From contig CANJKZ010000084.1 in the NCBI GenBank assembly GCA_947471745.1, positions 852,501 through 916,500 of the forward strand: 64,000 nt of DNA, in the 5' to 3' direction. Shown here in pieces: positions 54,301-61,375 of this stretch (its first letter is position 1; every line of letters starts with the position of its first letter). This DNA is from Closterium sp. Naga37s-1. Its lineage: Eukaryota > Streptophyta > Zygnematophyceae > Desmidiales > Closteriaceae. The notes beneath the pieces were generated by a model. The model had not been told where the DNA came from. It saw nothing but the letters and a program-made list of their open reading frames with translations, and did no database searches. Made by a program: the position numbers and the translations under genes.

Positions 54301-57252
54301 CCCCAGGGTCCTGCCCCCTCAGGTGTGTCCCAGGTAGACCCTGCCGAGCCGGTCGAGGTAGCTGTCGACTCAGGTGCTGCTAGGGGTGCTGAGACTGGGG
54401 GTGCTGAGACTGGGGGTGCTGAGACTGGGGGTGCTGAGTTTGGAGGTGCTCTGGGTGTCCCGTCGCGACGGGAGCCCCTCTCTCCACAGCGGCTTCGTGA
54501 GTGGTACTCTCGGTGCTGTCGAGGTGCTGCTGGTGCTGGAGCTGCTGGAGGTGCTGGAGGTGCGACAGGAGCTACTGGAGGTGCTGGCGCTGCTGGAGGT
54601 GGTGCTGGTGTTGGAGCTGCTGGAGGTGCTACAGGTGCTGGAGCTGCTGGAGGTGCTACTGGTGCTGTAGGTGCTGGAGGTGCTCCTGGAGCTACTGGAG
54701 GTGCTGGCGCTGCTGGAGGTGGTGCTGGTGCTGGAGCTACTGGAGGTGCTGCTGGTGCTGGAGCTGCTGGAGGTGCTTCTGGTGCTAGCGGTGCTGGAGT
54801 TGCTACTGGAGCTACTGGAGGTGCTGGTGCTGCTGGAGGTGGTGCTGGTGCTGGAGCTGCTGGAGGTGCTGCTGGTGCTGGTGCTGGAGCTGCTGGAGGT
54901 GCTGCTAGGACTGGAGACCCTGGGGCTGAGGGTACCGGTTCTGTCTCTGCTGTCTCTCGAGGCGCTGCGCGGCCGCGGCCGTACTACGTTCCCCTCCTTC
55001 AGCAGGTTCTTGGCTCCCCGCCTTCTCCTGGTCCTCCTCCTCCTTTCCTGAGTCCACCGCCTGTCCAGTCTCAGTCGCAGTTGCAGCCGGCCCCTCCCCT
55101 GCCTGGTCCTTCTCCTTACTCTGGTCCGACTAGAGGTCTTACGGAGCGTCGTGAGCCTGAGTCGCGTCCTGTGTCGCCTGCGTCTCGTTCTGCGTCGCCT
55201 GTCCGCACTGTTCGCGCTGGTCGTGTTTCGCGTCCACGTCTTCCACCTGTCCCAGGCCCTCACTCTATGACACTGCGTCCTTCTACTGCTTCACAGCGTG
55301 TCCCTCTGCCCTCTCCTCCTGCGTCCTCTCTTCCTGACGGTCCGGACCCGGAGTCTGACTCCCTTCGTGCTGCTAGTCCTACTATCACGCACTTTCTGGC
55401 CACTGCTGTCACTGACCCTCTGTTTGAGTCCTCTGCTGCGTCTGCTCTTGTTGCTGAGCTTGTTGACTTTGCTGCAGCCTGTCGCCTATATTACGCCACT
55501 AGTCTTGTTGCTGCGTCTGCGTCTGTCTGTCCTCCGTCCGTCGGGGGTGAGTGTGCTCTTGGCACGGACGTTCTTAAGGACAGACAGGAGGACCTTGAGT
55601 GCTTTGCCACTGCTTCACCTCATCTCGTGTCCATGCTGCTTGCCCCTGAGGGAGACCCGGATGCACTAGACATCCCGACCCTACGCTCTTACGCAGAGGC
55701 GATAGAGGGTCCCTACTCCTCTCAGTGGCAGGCAGCCCTGGACGCAGAGATGGCTTCCTGGAAGTCCACAGGCACCTACATAGACGAGGTTCCCCCACCT
55801 GGGGCGAACATCGTCAGTGGCATGTGGATCTTCAGGGTGAAGCGGCCGCCGGGTTCTCCGCCTGCCTTCAAGGCGCGTTACGTTGCACGTGGCTTCAGTC
55901 AGCGACAGGGAGTTGACTTCTTTCAGACCTTCTCCCCTACCCCGAAGATGACCACTCTTCGGGTACTGCTGCACGTTGCTGCTCAGCGTGACTACGAGCT
56001 CCACTCGCTTGACTTCAGCACAGCCTTCCTACAGGGCAGCCTGCACGAGGAGATCTGGCTGCGCCGCCCACCTGGCTTTACTGGGTCGTTTCCTGCTGGT
56101 ACCCAGTGGAGCCTCCGCCGGCCAGTCTACGGTCTCCGCCAGGCGCCCCGTGAGTGGCACGACACGCTAAGGATGACTCTTGCTGCTCTTGGTTTTGCTC
56201 CTTCCACTGCTGACCCTTCTCTGTTTCTACGCACTGACGCTACTCTGCCGCCGTTCTACGTTCTTGTGTACGTAGACGACCTTGTCTTTGCTACTGCTGA
56301 CACGGAGGCACTCGCCCACGTGAAGTCCGAGCTGCAGAAGAGACACACGTGCACACACCTGGGTGAGCTGACAAGCTATCTTGGCTTGCGGATCACCCGG
56401 GACAGAGCACAGCGCACCATTACCTTGACTCAGTCACACATGGTGCAGCAGGTCCTTCAGCGCTTCGGCTTCACCTACTCCTCGCCACAGTCCACTCCTC
56501 TGCCTACCGGTCACTCGCTCTCAGCTCCACCTTCGGACGAGTCCGTAGAGCCGAGTGGCCCGTATCCAGAGCTTGTGGGCTGCCTCATGTACCTGATGAC
56601 TTGCACACGACCTGACCTCGCATACCCTCTCAGCCTTCTGGCTCGCTACGTGGCTCCCGGCAGGCACCGAAAGGTGCACTGGGATGCTGCGAAGAGGGTG
56701 TTGCGATACTTGTGCAGTACATCGGGCATGGGGCTCGTGCTTGGAGGACGGGCTCGAGTTGTCCTCACTGGTCACGCTGACGCCTCCTGGGTTGACGACT
56801 TGGCTACGCAGCGGTCGTCACAGGGTTACACCTTCAGCCTTGGCTCCGATTCTGTCTCCTGGCGGTCTACCCGCTCTTCTTCTGTTCTCAACTCCAGTTG
56901 TGAGGCTGAGATCTACGCTGGGACCATGGCTGCACAGGAGCTTCGCTGGCTCACCTACCTGCTGACCGACTTGGGAGAGGCGCCTCGTTCTCCTCCAGTT
57001 CTGTACGTCGACAACAAGGCCATGCTGGCCTTGTGTCAAGAGCACAGACTGGAGCACAGAACGAAGCACATTGCTCTGCGCTACTTCCTTGCTCGAGAGT
57101 TGCAGCAGCGTGGCCAGCTTCGTCTTGCTTACGTGGCCTCTCAGGCCAACACTGCTGATGCTTTCACCAAGGCACTTCAGCCTTGTGATCATCAGCGTTT
57201 CTGTACTGTGTTAGGCCTTGTACCTACTGTGCCTCACTTGTTGACTTCTTAA
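51373..57252 (+). CDS. Copia-D gag-pol polyprotein, 1959 residues
   Basis: Structural and replication polyprotein of a Ty1/copia element in one frame. Parts: gag (residues 1 to about 230), Gly-rich stretch (about 255-320), a Cys/His motif with widened spacing from C366 (C-x13-C-x3-H-x4-C), protease LDSGASRSFF near 495, integrase with HHRLGHPSLPRL near 650, its catalytic residues near 719, 787 and 823 (LHSDRGGEFSS, QQNGIAERR), a Gly/Ala-rich hinge about 1000-1180, reverse transcriptase with YVDDLVFA near 1632, and RNase H with GHADASW near 1800 and YVDNKAMLAL near 1878. Gag and pol in one frame is usual for plant copia elements. The ATG at 51373 aligns with the gag starts of Copia-B, C and E. 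Confidence 0.93.
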   Translation: MASLNVLTFDAEGRAVDFEVWLDDLQLFIQCDSKDGLSLFDLTSGASTAPAADADSTVRSQWLTRDAAARLAVRNHLPSTERTHFSQYKSARALYDAVVARYSSPTTAALSRLMLPYLFPDIAAFATVADLVAHLRTSDDRYRAALPTEFLPTNSPPMYITLYYLVTRLPDSLSSVRDHFLSLCPTELTVDLLEERLAAAEKSILAVGASRSDRRTPFFEGCSPVPLLPSVASAAAVDLVGTEEVGAASAPSGRRRTGKGKGSKGGGGGGGGSGGGGGGGGGGGPGGGGVGGGSGGRGGGGGGGGGGGSGGGGSGGGGAGRGAATQRRGLGGGQRQQQLRTRETPSVQQLREWYAGRGRSWGAGPCTYVLRTGTRSGEVCGLPHTTQRCFGRLTDAWRTQFPDAVKLPRWHDLLLQNVPIFDLEFDAILAAMYALADITEGDCYLRVPPDPGTVAAALGASAAAALGASASAAPGAGTSPLSGTAPTESLHTFTLDSGASRSFFRDSTTLTPLRRPVAVSLADPSGGPVLAHSSTVLPCPAAPSGLLSGLHLPSFSTNLVSGADLQDAWVDQFTPGGQRVTHCTCSRTGRHLATFTRRPGSSLYTLTTAPPPVSASGQVAASSQVFAAASRSSPASAPCSCRPLAHETLLWHHRLGHPSLPRLRGMASRALVSGLPRSLPPLPPGPTPTCVPCVEGRQRAAPHSSSFPPTKAPLQTLHMDVWGPARVRGQGHECYFLLVVDDYSRYTTVVPLRSKVEVTEVLIDWIRGARRQLSERFGSDLPVLRLHSDRGGEFSSDLLRAFCRSEGIRQTFTLPASPQQNGIAERRIGMVMDVARTSMIHAAAPHFLWPFAVQYAAHQINLQPRVSLPETTPTLRWTGKVGDASAFRVWGSRAFVRDTTADKLSSRAVPCVFLGFPPDAPGWQFYHPTSRRVLSSQDVTFDESVSYYRLFPYRTASPPPPPLFLAPGTPLVDPLPPQGPAPSGVSQVDPAEPVEVAVDSGAARGAETGGAETGGAETGGAEFGGALGVPSRREPLSPQRLREWYSRCCRGAAGAGAAGGAGGATGATGGAGAAGGGAGVGAAGGATGAGAAGGATGAVGAGGAPGATGGAGAAGGGAGAGATGGAAGAGAAGGASGASGAGVATGATGGAGAAGGGAGAGAAGGAAGAGAGAAGGAARTGDPGAEGTGSVSAVSRGAARPRPYYVPLLQQVLGSPPSPGPPPPFLSPPPVQSQSQLQPAPPLPGPSPYSGPTRGLTERREPESRPVSPASRSASPVRTVRAGRVSRPRLPPVPGPHSMTLRPSTASQRVPLPSPPASSLPDGPDPESDSLRAASPTITHFLATAVTDPLFESSAASALVAELVDFAAACRLYYATSLVAASASVCPPSVGGECALGTDVLKDRQEDLECFATASPHLVSMLLAPEGDPDALDIPTLRSYAEAIEGPYSSQWQAALDAEMASWKSTGTYIDEVPPPGANIVSGMWIFRVKRPPGSPPAFKARYVARGFSQRQGVDFFQTFSPTPKMTTLRVLLHVAAQRDYELHSLDFSTAFLQGSLHEEIWLRRPPGFTGSFPAGTQWSLRRPVYGLRQAPREWHDTLRMTLAALGFAPSTADPSLFLRTDATLPPFYVLVYVDDLVFATADTEALAHVKSELQKRHTCTHLGELTSYLGLRITRDRAQRTITLTQSHMVQQVLQRFGFTYSSPQSTPLPTGHSLSAPPSDESVEPSGPYPELVGCLMYLMTCTRPDLAYPLSLLARYVAPGRHRKVHWDAAKRVLRYLCSTSGMGLVLGGRARVVLTGHADASWVDDLATQRSSQGYTFSLGSDSVSWRSTRSSSVLNSSCEAEIYAGTMAAQELRWLTYLLTDLGEAPRSPPVLYVDNKAMLALCQEHRLEHRTKHIALRYFLARELQQRGQLRLAYVASQANTADAFTKALQPCDHQRFCTVLGLVPTVPHLLTS

Positions 57253-57620
57253 CTCTGCTTGTACTGTACTCTATATACCTATACCTGCATACTTACACTT
57301 GCTAGGTTGTGTTCACTGTACTGTTTGCTTTCCTTTATATAACTCTGCATGTGAACTGGCCTTATGGCCCTTTGCTTGTGCTCAGACTGTGTGGTGACTT
57401 TGTGATCCACCCTGAGCTTGCTTTGCTTTTCTTGACTGGTCTTGTGACCTCTTGTTCTCCCCCACTTTGCCTATGGGGGTGTGTCAAACTTATATCTGCT
57501 ATGGTCTATTTAGGCTGTAGTGGGGTAGCTCTTAGAGGGTACAACACTTATGTGTTTCCTATTTGTACCCATCTCATTTTCTAGTTTATTCATTCTTTTG
57601 TCAATCCTTCTCATAGAAAT

Positions 57621-58560
57621 ATTGCCACCCTTCCTAAACCGCTCAAATCATCAAGAGGTCTGTATGCAGTTTATGAGTTCCCATTAATCTTCATAAATTA
57701 CCCAAAACTATTACCACACGAAACCGCGAAGCGACATGTGGGTTCCCGTGTTGTAAAGAGCTCTCATTGTTGTTCATGAAATCTTGCCCGCTCGGTCATA
57801 TGAGCGCACGTGTGGATTTCGGCATCTTCATGCCTAGTCATGACTGGTCATTCTGTTTCATGAAATCTCACGGTTCTTAATGACTGCTCGCTAGCAGGCG
57901 CGGAAACTCGCGTGTAACTCCGAAATGCATGAGGTTAGTCGGATGTCAATGAGCTCTTATTCATTTTCATTAAAACTCGCTATCTTGTCCTAATAGAATC
58001 TCATGAGGCTGCGCGAATACTCGCCTGCCCCCCCCCCCCCCCACCGAAACGTGGTGAGGTCTGTTATCACTTGAAGTGTTTTAATTCATCTGGTTGAAAT
58101 GTCATGAGACTTTGAGAGTAATCGTGTGAAACCGCAAAAAGCCATATGGGTTACCGCCGAGTAATGAGCGGTAATTTTGTTTCATGAAATAACCCTATTT
58201 TCAATTAGTTCTCGCGAGCCAGCGCGGAAACTTGAGTTTAGTTCTCCGAAATGCAATGAGGTATGTCGGATGTCAATGAGTTCTCCTGAATCTTCATATA
58301 GTCTAACCTCGCTACCTAGTTTTCACAAAATCTAATGGGGCTGCGTGAATACTATCGTGAATCCACATATCAACATGAGGATTTCCCGCATCGTTGACCT
58401 CACATTGTTAAATCTAAATATCATAGTGTAACAAACGCACGAAAAACTGCAAGACATGCACACGTGGACCAAACGCATGAACACAGATAAATCCCACGCT
58501 AATTCGCGACCTGTTGAACAAGTGACGGGTCATAAACAGAACCGCAGTCAGGATTTGAGA
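57621..58560. repeat. diverged tandem duplication
   Basis: 57719-58020 and 58127-58355 are related: both contain GAAACCGC, TTTCATGAAAT, AGCGCGGAAACT-type, CCGAAATGCA and GTCGGATGTCAATGAG blocks in the same order, with an 84-bp length difference in the first half. A C run (58028-58042) lies between them. No coding potential seen. Confidence 0.65.
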
Positions 58561-58586
58561 GAAGTTTACCCCATTAATCACTGAGT

Positions 58587-58878
58587 CTAATACTCCCTAT
58601 CTTCCCCACTACCACCCCCTTCACCTCCTCCACACTCCACACCCTCCCTCAACCCCTCGTTCCACTCCCACTTCCCCCTGCTCGTCCCTCCTCTGCACCC
58701 CTCTCCTAGCGACTTAAACACCTTGTGTTCATGTTGCACTGCCAGCAGCAGCTGCGCTGCTTCCCTCACCGTCCGCCCCAACTCCTTTAAAGCCTCGTTG
58801 CTACGTCCCAGCTCCTCCCTCATCTTCGATTTCATCTCTTCCGAGCACTCCTCCCCTGTCTTGTGCTCCTACATGCTG
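58587..58878 (-). CDS. coiled-coil exon, gene unknown
   Basis: After a possible acceptor (CAGCATGTAG, minus, near 58870) the frame reads EHKTGEECSEEMKSKMREEL, then GRSNEALKELGRTVREAAQL and LLAVQHEHKVFKSLGEG, then a Gly-rich tail. The pattern of charged helices is like the C-terminal end of trihelix or Myb-like nuclear proteins, including those encoded by some DNA transposons, but no DNA-binding part is present. It may be a host gene fragment left by the Copia-E insertion. Confidence 0.35.
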
Positions 58879-59199
58879 GCCTGGCGACCAAGACAGTAGG
58901 AAGGGGTAGGGGTAGGGGCAGAAAGGGAGGAGAGGCGGCCGGGAACTGTGGTTGTCACGCAATGGCTGGACGAAAACCGAACCCATTGCATACTATCATC
59001 TCAGTCTATCAGAACATTATAGCTTTTACATTTGTGTAGGCTATAGTGGGGTAGCCCATAAGGGGTACAACCCAATTAGGGTTAGTACTTGTACCTAACT
59101 ATTTCATAGTTCATTCATCCTCGCTCATTCTCTTGAGATGGTTTCAGAGCAGGTCCTCCGCTAGGACCGTTTTTTTTTTGCCCACCACTGAACTGCTCC

Positions 59200-59870
59200 T
59201 AGTGGCCCACGCCTCGCCCCTTAGCCCGTCGCCCCTAGGCACGTCGACCCCTAGCCCGCACCCCGGCCCCGTCGACCCCTAGCCCGCACGCCCGGCCCCG
59301 TCGACCCCTAGCCCGCGCCTCGGCCCGTCGACCCCTAGTCGCCCCGGCCCGTCCATCCCTAGCCCGCGCCCCGGCCCGTCGACCCCTAGCCCGCGCCACG
59401 GCCCGTCGACCCCTAGCCCGCGCCCCGGCCCGTCGACCCCTAGCCCGCCCCGGCCCGTCGACCCCTAGCCCCGCGCCTGGCCTTATCGACCCCTAGCCCG
59501 CGCCCGGCCCGTCGACCCCTAGCCCGCGCCAACGGCACGTCGACCCCTAGCCCGCGCCCACGGCCCGTCGACCCCTAGCCCGAGCCCCGGCCCCGTCGAA
59601 CTCTAGCCCACGCGCCCGACCCGTCGCCCCCTAGCTCGCGCCACGGCCCCGTCGACCCCTAGCTCGCGCCCCGGCCCGTCGACCCCTAGCCCGCGCCACG
59701 GCCCCGTCTACCCCTAGCCCGCGCCACGGCCCCGTCGACCCCTAGCCCGAGCCCGGCCCCGTCAACCCGTAGCCCCGCACCCGGCCCCGTTGACCCCTAG
59801 CCCGCGCACCCGGCCCTGTCGACCCCTAGCCCCCGCACCCTCGGCCCCTTGGCCCCTCGCCCCTCGGCCC
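59200..59870. repeat. GC-rich ~25-bp minisatellite in Copia-E leader
   Basis: About 25 units of CCCGTCGACCCCTAGCCCGC plus a variable CGCCACGG/CGCCCCGG tail. Confidence 0.9.
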
Positions 59871-60525
59871 CTAGGCCCTAGGCCCCTCGGCCCCTTGGCC
59901 TCTCTGTCCCTACTGCTACTACTACTGCTACTGCTGCTCATACTGCTGCTACTGCTGCTCCTGCGTGCTGCACAGCTATGGCTTCGCTTTGGTTTCTCGC
60001 GTTCGATCATGAGGGCAGACCGGTTCAGTTTGACACGTGGCTAGACGACCTGCAGCAGTACCTACTGAGCGATTCTAAGGACATTGTTTCACTGTTTGAA
60101 CTAGCATCAGGCGCCGCTACTGCCCCTCTCGCCACAGCTGACAGTGCGACCCGCTCATAGTGGCTTACTCGCGACGCTGCTACCCACTTAGCCATTCGCA
60201 ACCACCTGCCGTTAGCCGAATGCGCTCACTTCGGACAGCACAGGACACCATAGGCACTGTACGACACTGTAGTCGCTCGCTACTCCTCCCCTGCCACTGC
60301 TACTCTAGGTCGCCTGCTTCTGCCCTACCTGTTCCCCGAGCTGTCCGCCTTTGCCACAGTGGAGAACCTGGTTTCCCACCTTCACGCTAGCAACGCTCGC
60401 TACCGCGCTGCCGCCCCCGCTGAGTTCCTTGACAAGAACCAGCCCCGATGTTCATCACCCTCTACTTCATAGTCACTCGCCTCCCTGACTCTCTTCGCTC
60501 TGTCAGGGACCACTTTCTCTCTCTT

Positions 60526-61375
60526 TGTTATGTGATGCTATCATTTGCATTCACGTCTGTCTGCCTCTCATCATATATTCGTGCGTTGCATGCGTGGTGT
60601 GTGCAAGAATCTGTGTTTGGCATGGTTTGGATTTTCTGAGTGTGTGTGAAAGTAATTTGGCTTAAGCAGATATCTGAAGTGACTCCTCTGCTCAAGAGCT
60701 TTCCGACGAACCGAGAATCGCCGCGATCGGAGCAAGAACGAGAAAGATATGATCGTTCGAAGTTTTTGATTGAGATGCGGCGACTATGGGAATTTGCGGG
60801 TTGACTCAATATGGGGTACAGACTTTCGGGGGTTGGGAAATTCGTCACCATCACTGTAGATGATGCCAAGTGGTTGGGAGAAGCCAAACCAGGTTGGCAA
60901 GTGTGGCCAAGTTGGGTGAGGTGGATGGCATGAGTTGGGAAAGTGACAAATGTCAAAGTTGGGGTGCCTATAGAGAGGAGAATTGTGTGGTATGGGGTTT
61001 CCTTGGTTGGGGACTCCCTTAGAACCTTCCCTCTCGTCCTCCTCATCCCCTCCTACCTTGTTCAATTGCTACTCCAACTTTCTTGTGTGAACTTATGATA
61101 TAATTGTGATTGAGATAAGTTTTCTATGGCAGCATACCCCCTAGTGCGCCGAAGTTCATAACTCGAGTTATACTCCACATTTTGATACTATTCAAATTGG
61201 GAAAAATAGCCACGGTCAAGGGCTACAACATACTCGAGTTTGAAAGAATTCTAACAGTGCGTTAATCGTCGACGACGTTTCTTGTGACGACGACGTTTCT
61301 GTCCAGAATTGTAGTTGACGATTTTGAGATATTTCAGCCCCTAATCTTCATAGACTCCGTCCTTAGTCTCCAACA
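60526..61375. mobile_element. solo LTR inside Copia-E gag
   Basis: 850 bp starting TGTTATG and ending CAACA, flanked by the 5-bp duplication CTCTT (60521-60525 and 61376-61380). The surrounding gag sequence matches Copia-B without a gap when it is left out. No internal region and no second LTR: the signature of recombination between two LTRs. Family not otherwise present in the window. Confidence 0.8.

Larger units (their letters stand above)
49656..57615 (+). mobile_element. Copia-D: Ty1/copia element, looks whole, young
   Basis: LTRs 49656-49789 and 57482-57615 (134 bp, about two differences), target duplication GAAAT at 49651-49655 and 57616-57620. Primer site TGGTATAGAGC directly after the left LTR, box GGGCCCACC at 49823-49831, two leader minisatellites, one gag-pol frame 51373-57252, purine tract CTATGGGGGTG before the right LTR. 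No break was seen. Very recent insertion by LTR similarity. Confidence 0.93.

Noticed and set aside
51373-57252. Host gene for a very long protein
   Set aside because: Clear gag-protease-integrase-RT-RNase H order between paired LTRs with a target duplication.
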